Source of the DNA: Reyranella sp.
GTDB taxonomy: Bacteria; Pseudomonadota; Alphaproteobacteria; Reyranellales; Reyranellaceae
DNA length: 64,000 nt
Direction: 5' to 3'
Assembly (NCBI GenBank): GCA_019750135.1
Contig: JAIEOV010000064.1
Location: forward strand, 58,474-122,473
Shown: positions 27,818 to 36,684 of the stretch, piece after piece
Layout of the letters: every line of letters starts with the position of its first letter
How positions within the stretch are numbered: the first letter of the stretch is position 1
The notes under the pieces: generated by a model
Seen by the model: the letters and a program-made list of their open reading frames with translations, nothing else
Database searches by the model: none
Told to the model about the DNA's origin: nothing
Made by a program: the position numbers and the translations under genes

Positions 27818-28255
27818 TTACGTTGACGGCAGTGCCTGCGCCACTTCCGGCGCCTCGCTGGCATCGGCATGGACCTCTTCCCTGATCACGCGCAGCGTGA
27901 CGTCATTGAGGTAATTCACCAGCGCTTGGTTCAATTCGCCGAATTCCGGCCACAGCACCTGGTCGACGAAGCCGCGCGGTACCCGCAGCACCACGGTCGT
28001 CAGCCGTTGGCGACGATAGCGATAGGGTTTCAGGCCATAGCGCCGGCACAGGGCGACGAACAGGCGGCGGGACCACTGATCGGGCATGGAAAACTGCATC
28101 TCGACCGGCGGGTCCACGCGCTCCAGCTCGGCGAGCCGCGCCTGGACGCGCCGCAATGCCGCTTCCGCGGCCTCGCGTTCGCCGGCGGTCCCGGCCCCGG
28201 CGAACAGGGTCTCGATCTTCCTCAGCTTCTCGCGCAGCTCGGCTTCGATCACCAT
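27818..28255 (-). CDS. Conserved hypothetical protein with N-terminal helical region
   Basis: 145 residues; I do not recognise a named function. The N-terminus (KLRKIETLFAGAGTAGEREAAEAALRRVQ) looks like the helix-turn-helix-shaped DUF2786 motif, and the middle (FSMPDQWSRRLFVALCRRYG, then RQRLTTVVLRVP) is basic and could bind nucleic acid. The tail is acidic. It lies convergent with the longer DUF1989 gene (4-bp gap) and 28 bp divergent from the HAD gene. The coding pattern and neat fit between neighbours support a real gene. Confidence 0.7.
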   Translation of the reverse strand: MVIEAELREKLRKIETLFAGAGTAGEREAAEAALRRVQARLAELERVDPPVEMQFSMPDQWSRRLFVALCRRYGLKPYRYRRQRLTTVVLRVPRGFVDQVLWPEFGELNQALVNYLNDVTLRVIREEVHADASEAPEVAQALPST

Positions 28256-28283
28256 ATGCGACCAGTATCACGTGGAGGGTGAA

Positions 28284-28958
28284 ATGAGAATCGAGCCGGT
28301 CTTCCTCTTCGATCTCGACGGCACCCTGGTCGACAGCGTCTACCAGCACGTGCTGGCCTGGAAGGAAGCGCTCGATGCCGAGGGCATCGATCTCTCGGTC
28401 TGGCGCATCCATCGCAAGATCGGCATGAGCGGCGGCCTGTTCATCAACCAGCTGCTGCGCGAGACCGGCATCGACATCAGCGTCGAGAGACTCGGCCGGC
28501 TGCGCACGACTCACGCAGCGGCCTATCAGCAGCACGGCGCCGGCGTGCGGCCGCTGCCTGGTGCGCGCGAGCTGCTGAACTGGCTGTCCGACGCCGGCAT
28601 ACGGTGGGCGATCGCCACCAGCGGCCGCATGGAGACGGCCGCCGTGAACCTCGCCGCTCTGGGAGTCGATTCGGCCAGGAATCCTGTCGTCACGCGCGAC
28701 CAGGTGAAATACGCAAAGCCCGACCCCGACCTCTTCCTCGCCGCGGCGGCGCGGCTCGAGCGGCCGATAGAGACCGCCGTGGTTGTCGGCGACAGCATCT
28801 GGGACATGCTGGCGGCGACGCGCTGCCGTGCCCTCGGCGTCGGCCTTTTGAGCGGCGGCTACGGCTCCGACGAGCTGCGCCAGGCCGGCGCGATCCGCGT
28901 CTACGAAGACCCTGCCGACCTGCTGATCCACATCGACGAAGTCGGCGGCCGGCGCTGA
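28284..28958 (+). CDS. HAD family phosphatase (phosphoglycolate phosphatase-like)
   Basis: 224 residues with all four HAD motifs: FDLDGTLVDS (Asp10 nucleophile and Asp12), a Ser/Thr in IATSG, the Lys in KYAKPDPD, and VVGDSIWDM with the acidic pair. The helical cap between the first two motifs places it with beta-phosphoglucomutase/phosphoglycolate-type enzymes. GGAGGG ends four bases before the ATG. The 3' end overlaps the convergent cytochrome b561 gene by 58 bp. The substrate is a small phosphate ester, not further defined. Confidence 0.88.
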   Translation: MRIEPVFLFDLDGTLVDSVYQHVLAWKEALDAEGIDLSVWRIHRKIGMSGGLFINQLLRETGIDISVERLGRLRTTHAAAYQQHGAGVRPLPGARELLNWLSDAGIRWAIATSGRMETAAVNLAALGVDSARNPVVTRDQVKYAKPDPDLFLAAAARLERPIETAVVVGDSIWDMLAATRCRALGVGLLSGGYGSDELRQAGAIRVYEDPADLLIHIDEVGGRR

Positions 28959-29494
28959 CCGCGTCCCATCGCCATCGCCTGCCAGACGCCGTCGCGGCGT
29001 ATCCAGGCGTGGAAGAGCGCCGCGCCCAGATGCGCAAGGATGGTGGCGAAGAGCACCATGGCGAGAACGGTGTGGGCCCGGCGCAACAAGGCGAACAGCG
29101 GTCCGTCGATGGGGACGATGGGCGGAAGCACCCACCTCCCGAACAAGTGGACCGGATATCCGCCGGCCGACAGCATGGCCCAGCCGACGATCGGCAGGGC
29201 GAACATCAGGACATAGAGCAGCAGATGCGACAGGTGCGCCGCCACCCGCTGCAGGATCGGCAGGTCGGCGGGCAGCGCAGGCGCGGGATAGGCCAGCCGA
29301 ATGCACAGCCTGATCGCCGCCAGGCAGAGGATCAGGATGCCGAGTGGCTTGTGCAGGTCGATCAGCCAGGTCCGCATCTCCGACACCGTCGACACCATGC
29401 CGACGCCGATGAACAGCATCGCCAGGATGCAGGCGGCCATCAGCCAGTGCAGCAGCCGGAGCGCCAAGGGGAAACGCGTCGCCGGCGGTCTCAT
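28901..29494 (-). CDS. Cytochrome b561 family membrane protein
   Basis: 197 residues with four membrane spans. Heme-ligand histidines are in LLHWLMA, DLHKPLGI, AHLSHLLLYVL and RRAHTVLA. The family shuttles electrons between the quinone pool and periplasmic partners. The ATG at 29494 overlaps the stop of the catalase-like gene (ATGA), a pairing seen elsewhere, so b561 may pass electrons to that peroxidase. The last 19 codons overlap the convergent HAD gene; the tail (RRPPTSSMWISRSAGSS) looks like read-out of that overlap and may be unimportant. Confidence 0.87.
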   Translation of the reverse strand: MRPPATRFPLALRLLHWLMAACILAMLFIGVGMVSTVSEMRTWLIDLHKPLGILILCLAAIRLCIRLAYPAPALPADLPILQRVAAHLSHLLLYVLMFALPIVGWAMLSAGGYPVHLFGRWVLPPIVPIDGPLFALLRRAHTVLAMVLFATILAHLGAALFHAWIRRDGVWQAMAMGRGQRRPPTSSMWISRSAGSS

Positions 29495-30570
29495 GGCTGC
29501 GCCCTCCGTGCCTGGGGATTTTCGGCCAAGGCGCTCGGCTTGCCGTGCTCGCCGTCGCGTCGCGCCAGCGACGAGGCGTAGACCCCGGAGCGCGCCGGCA
29601 GCAGCGGATCGTCGGACGGCGCGATGCCGGACGGCAGGATCAGCGGGTCGAAGGTGATGTTCCGGCAGGCGCCGTTCTCCTCGATCATTGCGCGGTCGAT
29701 CACCAGGGTGCCGACGTCGATCCGGTTCCGATTCGCCGGCCACACCACGGTCGCGTCGTCGGTCGGGTCGCCCGGCTCGGCGATGGTCACGATCAGGCGC
29801 CAGCGCAGAGGGCCACGGGCGAGCCGGGCAATGACGTCGTCGAACAGGAAGTTTGCCGGCTGCGCGCCGAGCGTCGCCTTGTCGATCGCCTCGAAGGGGG
29901 TCTCCGGCTCGAACGACCAGCGGACCATCCAGGTCTTGCTGGTGTCGTCGATGAAGCGAAAGGCGTTGATGCTGTAGAAGGTCTCGTTGGCGAAGCTCGT
30001 CGACAACGGCGATTGCTGCTGCCAGCGCAGGAAGGCGCGGGTTTCCGGATGGTCGGCCATGTAGGCGTCGATCCGGGCAGGATCGGGCTTGCCGGTCTTG
30101 GGATCGGGCGACGTCGCGCGCAGGAAGTCGAAGAAGGCTTGCGGCGTCGCCACAGGGAAGATCGGTGTGTCATCCAGCGCCATGCGCCATTGCTCGCCGT
30201 TCGCCTGGGTGAGGCTGAGCGCCAGTGAGCGGAAGGCGAGGCGGCCGTCGGGCGCATAAGGCTGGCCGCCGCCGGTCGAGAAGCGGCCGATCACGGGGCT
30301 GTCGGTCCTGGCGAAGACTCTGGCCTTGGACAGCGAGGCGCCGTTGCCGTTGCTCGCGAACGATCCTGCGATACACAGGCCCTTGGCATGCGCGCGGCGA
30401 AAGCCGGGATGCCGGCCGTCATGGGCTTCCAGGGCATCGACGATGGCGCCGGGCGTCAGCCGATGCGGCGGCAGCCATCCAGCGGCCACGGCGAAGACCA
30501 CGCCGAGCACGAGAACGATGCCGCCGATCGTGAGAAGACGGAGAACAACGGGCAGGGTGAGGCGCGTCAT
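29491..30570 (-). CDS. Catalase-family peroxidase with N-terminal membrane anchor (SrpA-like)
   Basis: 359 residues. An N-terminal span (GGIVLVLGVVFAVAAGWL, about 15-33) precedes a minimal catalase core: the heme-distal His in RRAHAKG, SFASNGNGASLSKARVF, IGRFSTGGGQP, and NAFRFIDDTSKTWMVRW. Such short catalase-fold proteins are peroxidases rather than full catalases and face the periplasm. The ORF extends to 30690, but that stretch only encodes tandem repeats, so ATG 30570 is chosen. It is coupled to the cytochrome b561 gene. Role: probably peroxide detoxification at the membrane. Confidence 0.87.
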   Translation of the reverse strand: MTRLTLPVVLRLLTIGGIVLVLGVVFAVAAGWLPPHRLTPGAIVDALEAHDGRHPGFRRAHAKGLCIAGSFASNGNGASLSKARVFARTDSPVIGRFSTGGGQPYAPDGRLAFRSLALSLTQANGEQWRMALDDTPIFPVATPQAFFDFLRATSPDPKTGKPDPARIDAYMADHPETRAFLRWQQQSPLSTSFANETFYSINAFRFIDDTSKTWMVRWSFEPETPFEAIDKATLGAQPANFLFDDVIARLARGPLRWRLIVTIAEPGDPTDDATVVWPANRNRIDVGTLVIDRAMIEENGACRNITFDPLILPSGIAPSDDPLLPARSGVYASSLARRDGEHGKPSALAENPQARRAQP

Positions 30571-30582
30571 GGTCCGACCTTC

Positions 30583-30636
30583 GTCGTCGTGAAGAGGGGC
30601 GTCGTCGTGAAGAGGGGCGTCGTCGTGAAGAGGGGG
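30583..30636. repeat. Three tandem 18-bp repeats upstream of the catalase-like gene
   Basis: The unit gtcgtcgtgaagaggggc is repeated three times head to tail (30583-30600, 30601-30618, 30619-30636, the last ending in g). It lies in the 5' region of the peroxidase gene, 13 bp upstream of its ATG. If translated in frame it would give repeated APLHDD, but no ribosome site supports that start. The copies are nearly identical, suggesting recent slippage expansion and possibly variable copy number affecting expression. Confidence 0.85.
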
Positions 30637-30675
30637 CGCCGGGCGGCTGGGGAGGCAGGGGACGCCGCCCGGCGC

Positions 30676-30712
30676 CGAGGCGTGAACCATGGGAGGGGAA
30701 GTTCACGCCTCG
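30676..30712. repeat. 12-bp perfect inverted repeat between the efflux and catalase-like genes
   Basis: CGAGGCGTGAAC at 30676-30687 and its complement GTTCACGCCTCG at 30701-30712 are separated by 13 bases. It lies just after the end of the efflux adaptor gene (stop at 30731) and upstream of the peroxidase gene on the same strand order. It could be a stem-loop that ends or stabilises transcripts (there is no T-run, so it is not a classic terminator) or a regulator operator. Confidence 0.6.
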
Positions 30713-30730
30713 AGGGAATGAGATTCAGGG

Positions 30731-31894
30731 TCATGTGCGGGCCTCGACCCGATCGCCGTCCGAAAGCTCGACGGCGGGATTGAGGATCACGCGGTCGCCG
30801 GCCTTCACGCCGTCGACGACGTCGACCTCGGTGCCGCGGTCGCGGCTGATCGAGATCTTGCGCAGGCGCGCCACGCCATTTTCGACGACGGCCACCTGTA
30901 CGCCGTTGCGGTTGAAGATGATCGCGCCCGCCGGCACGGTGACGCTCGCCGTCCGGCGCGGAATGTGCAGCTCCGCGGTGGCGTAGATGCCGGGCGACAG
31001 GAGGCCGTCGGGATTGGGAATGTCGATCTCGACCAGCAGCGTGCGCGTGCCAGGCTGCAGGGCGTCGGCGATACGCGTCACCTTGCCGGGAAAGGGATGG
31101 TCCGGCATCTCGGGAACGTGGATCACGGCATCGATGCCGGGTACGACGCCGGTTGCGGCATCCTGCGGCACGTAGACCTGGGTGCGGATGACGTTGCTCT
31201 GCAGGATGGTGAACATGAAGGTGCTGTTGACGGCGTCGGCCTGCACCAGGCTGCCGATGTCGATGTTGCGCTGGGTGATGACGCCATCGAACGGCGCCAC
31301 CACGCTCTGATAGGCCTTCTGCTGCTGGAGCACCCGCAACGCCGCCTGCTGGGCCACGACGTTGGCTTCGGCGACGCTGACCGCGGCGTCGTTGGCACGC
31401 AGTGTCTGCACGTCGATCGTGCCCTGCTGCTTGGTCACCCAGCCTTCCTTGACCAGCGGCTCGTCGCGCCGCCAGGTGACGGTCGCGAGCTTCTGGTTGG
31501 CGCGGGCCTGCTTGGCAGCCGCCTCGAGCTGGCTGAGCGTCGCATCAGCCTGCGAGATCTGATGATCGAGCTCGGGCGCCACGATGGTGGCGAGCTGATC
31601 GCCCGCCTTGACGTGGTCGCCGATGTCGACCGAGCGCGTGGCGATGTATCCGCTGGCGCGCGCGAGGATGTTGGCGGCGGAGAAGGCCGACGTGGTGGCC
31701 GGCAGGCTGACGACGAGTGGGCCCGATGTTCCCTGCACCGTGGCCACGCGCACCTGCGGCACGAAGCTTTGCCGGTACGCGGTGTTCGCCGCTGCCGCTT
31801 CCTCGCGCGCGTAGAGCTTCCATCCACCGAGGGCGAACGTCCCCGCGACCAGCGCCGCGACGGCCGTACCCATCAATATGCCCTTGTACCTCAT
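30731..31894 (-). CDS. RND efflux periplasmic adaptor (membrane fusion protein)
   Basis: 387 residues. The N-terminal membrane segment (AALVAGTFALGGW) is followed by a lipoyl/barrel-sandwich part (SGYIATRSVDIGDHVKAGDQLATI), a coiled-coil hairpin (residues about 110-190 with TLSQLEAAAKQARANQKLA), and SVVAPFDGVITQRNIDIGSLV, the second half of the lipoyl domain. It links the inner-membrane pump to an outer-membrane channel. The ATG overlaps the pump stop by 4 bp. No outer-membrane factor gene is adjacent, so a shared TolC-like protein must serve. Confidence 0.92.
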   Translation of the reverse strand: MRYKGILMGTAVAALVAGTFALGGWKLYAREEAAAANTAYRQSFVPQVRVATVQGTSGPLVVSLPATTSAFSAANILARASGYIATRSVDIGDHVKAGDQLATIVAPELDHQISQADATLSQLEAAAKQARANQKLATVTWRRDEPLVKEGWVTKQQGTIDVQTLRANDAAVSVAEANVVAQQAALRVLQQQKAYQSVVAPFDGVITQRNIDIGSLVQADAVNSTFMFTILQSNVIRTQVYVPQDAATGVVPGIDAVIHVPEMPDHPFPGKVTRIADALQPGTRTLLVEIDIPNPDGLLSPGIYATAELHIPRRTASVTVPAGAIIFNRNGVQVAVVENGVARLRKISISRDRGTEVDVVDGVKAGDRVILNPAVELSDGDRVEART

Positions 31895-34800
31895 GGGACC
31901 TCCTCGAAGACGGCGCCGTTCAGGCGGCCGGCGCCGGCGCGCAACTTGGCGAACAGCCAGGGCACGACCAGCAGGGTCGTCGGCGTGGCGAACAGCAGCC
32001 CGCCGATGACGGCGCGCGCCAGCGCCGCGTTCTGCTCCTCGCCGGCGGCGCCGATCGCCATCGGCACCATGCCGACGATCATCGCCGCCGCCGTCATGAG
32101 CACCGGCCGGATACGGGTGTGGCCGGCGGCGATTGCCGCCTCGCGCACGCTCATGCCGGCCTGGACCTGTTCGCGCGCGAAGGTCACCAGCAGGATCGAG
32201 TTCGCCGACGCGACGCCGATGGCCATGATGGCGCCCATCAGCGACGGTACGCTGAGCGTCGTTCCGGTGGCGAACAGCATGGTGAGGATGCCGCAGAAGG
32301 TCGCCGGCAGGGCCAGCAGCACGACCATCGGGTCGCCGAAGTTCTGGTAGTTGACGACCATCAGCAGGTAGACCATCACCGCCGCGAAGACGAGGCCGAT
32401 GCCGAGATTGGCGAAGGAGTCGTTCATGCTCTCGATCTGGCCGACCACCTGGATCGTGTTGCCGGGCGTCAGTGTCTTCTGCAGGTCGGCGACGATCGCC
32501 TGGATCTGGTCGGCCACGCGGCCGAGGTCGCGGCCCTGCACGCTGGCGTAGACTTCGTAGACCGGCTGGATGTTCGCCTGGTTGCTGTTGGTGGGCAGGC
32601 TGTCGCGGCGGATCGTCGTGACGTTGCTGAGCAGGCCCGGCACGGGAACGCCCGGCACGTTGGTATCGGAGGCGATGGCCGTGGACACCGGCGTGTTGGC
32701 CAGGTCGTTCAGCGAGGCGACCTGGCGCTCGGGCGTCTGGACGGCGATGTAGTACGGGATGCCGCTCGTCGGATCGGTCCAGAAGTTCGGCGTGACCTGC
32801 TCCGATGAGCTGAGGCTGACGTTGATGTTGTTGGCGATGGTGCTGGCGTTCAGCCCGAGCTGGGCCGCCCGCGTGCGGTCGATGTCCGCGAGGAAGGACG
32901 GGGCATCGACCTCCTGCTGCAGATGGGCGTCGACGAGGCCCGGTATGCTCGCCATGCGCCGCCTGAGCTCGTGGGCGACCTTGAGGTTGTTGGCGCGGTC
33001 GTACCCCACCGTGCGCACGTCGATCTGCGCCGGCAGGCCGAAATTCAGGATCTGGGTCACCATGTCCGCCGCCTGGAAGTAGAAGACCGCCTGCGGGAAG
33101 GCCCCCGGCAGCTCGTGCCTGAGCTTGCGCACGTAATCTTCGGTCGGTGCATGGCCGTCCTTCAGGGCCACCAGGATGACGCCGTCATTGACGCCGATCG
33201 TCGAGCCGTCGGTGAAGGCGAGGTTGTAGGGCCGCGCCGGCAGGCCGATGTTGTCGACGATCAGCTCCCGCTCGGACTCGGGGATGAGCTCCCGGATCCT
33301 GTCCTCGACCGCTTGGAACAGGTGCTCGGTGGCCTCGATCCGGGTGCCGGCGGGCGCGCGGACATGCAGCTGGATGCGGCCACCGTCGATCACCGGGAAG
33401 AAGTCGCGCCCGACCAGGGTGAACAGCACCGCGCCGCTCGCCACCACGATGACGGCGATGGAGGGCACGATGAACCGGTGATCCAGCAGGACTTTCAGCG
33501 CCTCGACGTACTGTCGCCGCATGGCCTCGAAGCCGCGCTCGAACGCGTGATGGGTGCTGCTGAACAGGCGGCCGAGGCGGCTCGTCGGCGGCGCGTGGCT
33601 CTCGCCCTTGGTGAGCAGCCCGATAGTGATCGGCGTCAAGGTCCGCGACAGGCCGTAGGAGGCGAGCATCGCGAACACGACGGCCAGGCCCAGCGGCGTG
33701 AAGAGATACTTCGCCGGGCCGTCGAGGAAGACGACCGAGGTGAACACCGAGCTGATGGCAAGTGTCGAGACGAGGGTAGGGATGGCGATGCCGGCGGCGC
33801 CGTGCAGCGTCGCCTGCGGCAGCGGCTGGTGCTCCTCGGTGAGCAGGCGATGCGTGTTCTCGATCGTGACCGTGGAGTCGTCGACCAGGATGCCGACGGC
33901 GAGCGCCAGCCCGCCCAGGGTCAGGGTGTTGATGGTCTCGCCGAGGAAGTACAGCACCACCAGCGACGACAGGATCGACAACGGAATGGAGATCATCACG
34001 ACCAGCGTCGATCGCCAGGACCCCAGGAATAGCAGGATCATCAGCGCGGTGAGCGCGGCCGCAATTGCGCCCTCGCGCAGCACGCCGACCAGCGCCTGCT
34101 TGACGAACACCGACTGGTCGAACAGCTCGTGAATTTCGAGACCCGGCGGGGCGGCCTTGCGGATCGTCTGCAGGGCGTCCTTGACGGCATCGACGACCTG
34201 CAGTGTCGAGGCGTTGCCGTTCTTGATGATGCTGAGCAGGATCGAGCGCTTGCCGTCCTTGCGCACGACATTCTGCTGGACCAGCCAGCCGTCATGGACC
34301 TGGCCTACGTCCTTCACGAACACGGTGGCGCCGTTCACCACCTTGATCGGGATGTCGTTCAGCGCCTCGATCGAGGCCGGTGTTTCGTTGGTGTGCACGA
34401 CATATTGGCGATCGCCGATCTTGGCGGTGCCGGAGGGCACGGTGAGGTTCTGGGCGTTAACGGCGTTCACGACGTCGAGCGGCGTCAGGCCTTTGGCCAC
34501 CAGCTTTGCGGGGTCGATGTCGACCATGATCTGGCGGTACTTGCCGCCGGCCGGTGTCGGCAGGGTGACGCCGGGAATGGGGGCGAGCTGCTGGCGTACG
34601 CGGTAGATGCCGTAGTCGTAGAGCTGCTGCTCGTTCAGCGTGTCGGAGGAGAGGCTGATCTGCAGGACCGGCACGCTCGAGGCGTTGAACTGCACGACGA
34701 CGGGCGGCTGGATGCCGGGCGGCATCAGGGCTCGGATGGAATTGGTCCCGGCCACGATCTGGGAGATGGCGAGGTCGAGATTGACGTCGGGCTGGAAGTA

Positions 34801-35082
34801 GATCTTCTGCACCGACAGGCCCGCCATGGACTGGGCCTCGATGTTCTTGATGCCGCTGACGTTGGCCGAGATGGCATACTGGCTGTAGGTCGTGACGCGC
34901 TGCTCCATCTCCTGCGTGTTGAGGCCGGTGTAGCTCCAGATCACCGTCACCACCGGGATCTTGATCTCGGGGAAGATGTCGGTGCGCATCGTCCAGGCGG
35001 CGATGCTGCCCAAAAACAGAATCAGCGCGGCGACGACGTAGAATGTGTAAGGAAATCGCAGCGCGAACCGAACCAGACCCAT
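31891..35082 (-). CDS. RND efflux transporter, inner-membrane permease subunit
   Basis: 1063 residues with the twelve-span RND layout and the proton-relay Asp pair in GILVDDSTVTIENTHRLL, plus the large periplasmic loops (landmarks PGVTLPTPAGGKYRQIMVDI and VGRDFFPVIDGGRIQLHVRAP). The start at 35082 (MGLVRFALRFPYT) fits the family and has AGGAG four bases upstream; an ATG at 35154 is in frame but not supported by the family. It is coupled with the adaptor downstream. The divergent sensor kinase and response regulator upstream may control it. Substrates are not predictable. Confidence 0.93.
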   Translation of the reverse strand: MGLVRFALRFPYTFYVVAALILFLGSIAAWTMRTDIFPEIKIPVVTVIWSYTGLNTQEMEQRVTTYSQYAISANVSGIKNIEAQSMAGLSVQKIYFQPDVNLDLAISQIVAGTNSIRALMPPGIQPPVVVQFNASSVPVLQISLSSDTLNEQQLYDYGIYRVRQQLAPIPGVTLPTPAGGKYRQIMVDIDPAKLVAKGLTPLDVVNAVNAQNLTVPSGTAKIGDRQYVVHTNETPASIEALNDIPIKVVNGATVFVKDVGQVHDGWLVQQNVVRKDGKRSILLSIIKNGNASTLQVVDAVKDALQTIRKAAPPGLEIHELFDQSVFVKQALVGVLREGAIAAALTALMILLFLGSWRSTLVVMISIPLSILSSLVVLYFLGETINTLTLGGLALAVGILVDDSTVTIENTHRLLTEEHQPLPQATLHGAAGIAIPTLVSTLAISSVFTSVVFLDGPAKYLFTPLGLAVVFAMLASYGLSRTLTPITIGLLTKGESHAPPTSRLGRLFSSTHHAFERGFEAMRRQYVEALKVLLDHRFIVPSIAVIVVASGAVLFTLVGRDFFPVIDGGRIQLHVRAPAGTRIEATEHLFQAVEDRIRELIPESERELIVDNIGLPARPYNLAFTDGSTIGVNDGVILVALKDGHAPTEDYVRKLRHELPGAFPQAVFYFQAADMVTQILNFGLPAQIDVRTVGYDRANNLKVAHELRRRMASIPGLVDAHLQQEVDAPSFLADIDRTRAAQLGLNASTIANNINVSLSSSEQVTPNFWTDPTSGIPYYIAVQTPERQVASLNDLANTPVSTAIASDTNVPGVPVPGLLSNVTTIRRDSLPTNSNQANIQPVYEVYASVQGRDLGRVADQIQAIVADLQKTLTPGNTIQVVGQIESMNDSFANLGIGLVFAAVMVYLLMVVNYQNFGDPMVVLLALPATFCGILTMLFATGTTLSVPSLMGAIMAIGVASANSILLVTFAREQVQAGMSVREAAIAAGHTRIRPVLMTAAAMIVGMVPMAIGAAGEEQNAALARAVIGGLLFATPTTLLVVPWLFAKLRAGAGRLNGAVFEEVP

Positions 35083-35244
35083 GACGCTCCTGTTCCCCTG
35101 CCAGAGGATCGGATGACGCCAATAGAAGCCTTGCTGCGGGACTTTCCCATTCATACGCGCGGCGCATGGCTCCATACCTAAGTATGAGAGACGGCGGGCT
35201 CGTGCTCGTTGCACATAGCCTGCGAACGCGAGACCTTACTCCTC

Positions 35245-36684
35245 ATGCTGCAACTGTCCTCGGCACCGGTCCGCCCATCGCTCCTGATGCCGTCGCTGGC
35301 GGCCGTCGTCGCCGTCGCCATCTTCGTCGTCGACACCGTGACGCCGCTCGATATCGCCGTCGCGGTGCTCTATGTGGCCGTGGTGCTGCTGGCGATGGAC
35401 TTCGCCGGCCGCACGGGCATCCTGATCGTTGCCGGCGCCTGTGCGACCCTCACGGTGCTGAGCTACGCCATCACCCATGAGCACGATCCGTCGAGCGGTC
35501 CCTTCCTGCGCTGCCTCATCAGCCTGGTGGCGATCGCCATCACCGGCGCCCTTGCGGCGCGCCACCAGGGCACGATCGTGTCGTTGCGCGAGCATGCGAG
35601 CCTGCTCGACCTCACCCACGACACGATCTTCGTGCGCAACCAAGACGACGTTATCACTTACTGGAACCGCGCCGCGACCGAGCTCTACGGCTGGCGGCCG
35701 GAGCAGGCGATCGGGCGCAAGGCGGCCGAGCTGCTGCATACCGAATTCCCCGCGCCGTTCGACGACGTCATGTCGGAGCTGAAGCGCACCGGGCGCTGGG
35801 AAGGCGAACTGGTGCACACCGCGCGCGACGGCCGGCGTCTGGTCGTGGCCAGCCGCTGGGCCCTGCAGCGCGACGGCCGTGGCCGCCCCGGCGCCATCCT
35901 CGAGACCAACAATGACATCAGCGGCCGCCGCCAGGTCGAAGACGGCCTGACGCGCGCCCAGCGCGAGCTCGCCCATGTCGCGCGCGTCGCCACGTTGGGC
36001 GAGCTCACCGCTTCGATCGCCCACGAGGTCAACCAGCCGCTGGCCGCCGTCGTCACCAACGGCGAGGCTTGCCTGCGCTGGCTGGGGCGGCCCGTTCCCG
36101 ACGTCGGCCAGGCGCGCGCTTCCGTCGAGAGCATGATCAAGAACGGCCAGCGCGCCAGCGAGGTGGTGCGCCGGCTGCGCGCTTTGTCGCGCAAGAGCGA
36201 TCCGTCCTACGCGCCGCTCTCCCTCGCCGATGTCGTGAACGACGTGGCGCTCCTGATCGGCCGCGAGCTGCAGAGCCATCGCGCCACGCTCGGCCTGACG
36301 GCAGCCGACGGCCTGCCGCTGGTGCAGGGCGATCGCGTGCAGCTCCAGCAGGTCGTCATGAACCTCCTGATGAACGGCATGCAGGCGATGGACGGCATCA
36401 GCACGCGGCCGCACCGCCTCGTCGTCGAGATTGCCCGGTCGGCCGAGGAGCCCCAGTCCATCGTCCTGACGGTGAGCGATGCCGGGCCCGGCATCGATCC
36501 GGCCACTCTCAGCCGCCTGTTCGACGCCTTCTTCACCACGCGCCAGGACGGCATGGGCATGGGCCTGTCGATCAGCCGCTCGATCGTCGAAGCCCATGGC
36601 GGCCGGATCTGGGCCACCAACCGGCCCGAGGGCGGCGCCCGTTTCCATGTCAGCCTGCCGATTGCCGAGGAGCGTATTCCATGA
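35245..36684 (+). CDS. PAS-domain sensor histidine kinase (FixL-like layout)
   Basis: 479 residues. Hydrophobic residues 15-100 form about four membrane spans, then a PAS domain (SLLDLTHDTIFVRNQDDVITYWNRAATELYGW), a HisKA box with IAHEVNQPLAAV (phosphorylated His) and a HATPase with NLLMNGMQAMDG, DAGPGI and MGMGLSISRS. It resembles FixL/TodS-type kinases, but no heme-ligand His is evident in the PAS, so oxygen sensing is not supported. ATG 35245 is chosen; an in-frame TTG at 35209 is a weaker option. The stop overlaps the start of the response regulator. It is divergent from the RND pump. Confidence 0.88.
   Translation: MLQLSSAPVRPSLLMPSLAAVVAVAIFVVDTVTPLDIAVAVLYVAVVLLAMDFAGRTGILIVAGACATLTVLSYAITHEHDPSSGPFLRCLISLVAIAITGALAARHQGTIVSLREHASLLDLTHDTIFVRNQDDVITYWNRAATELYGWRPEQAIGRKAAELLHTEFPAPFDDVMSELKRTGRWEGELVHTARDGRRLVVASRWALQRDGRGRPGAILETNNDISGRRQVEDGLTRAQRELAHVARVATLGELTASIAHEVNQPLAAVVTNGEACLRWLGRPVPDVGQARASVESMIKNGQRASEVVRRLRALSRKSDPSYAPLSLADVVNDVALLIGRELQSHRATLGLTAADGLPLVQGDRVQLQQVVMNLLMNGMQAMDGISTRPHRLVVEIARSAEEPQSIVLTVSDAGPGIDPATLSRLFDAFFTTRQDGMGMGLSISRSIVEAHGGRIWATNRPEGGARFHVSLPIAEERIP

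Noticed and set aside
30583..30636. CRISPR array
   Set aside because: Repeats are contiguous without spacers and no cas gene is near.
30571..30690. Upstream extension of the catalase-like protein through the tandem repeats
   Set aside because: Would add 40 low-complexity residues before the membrane anchor; no ribosome site and unlike the family.
35632..35937. Oxygen-sensing heme PAS like FixL
   Set aside because: No candidate heme-ligand His in the expected helix of the PAS domain.
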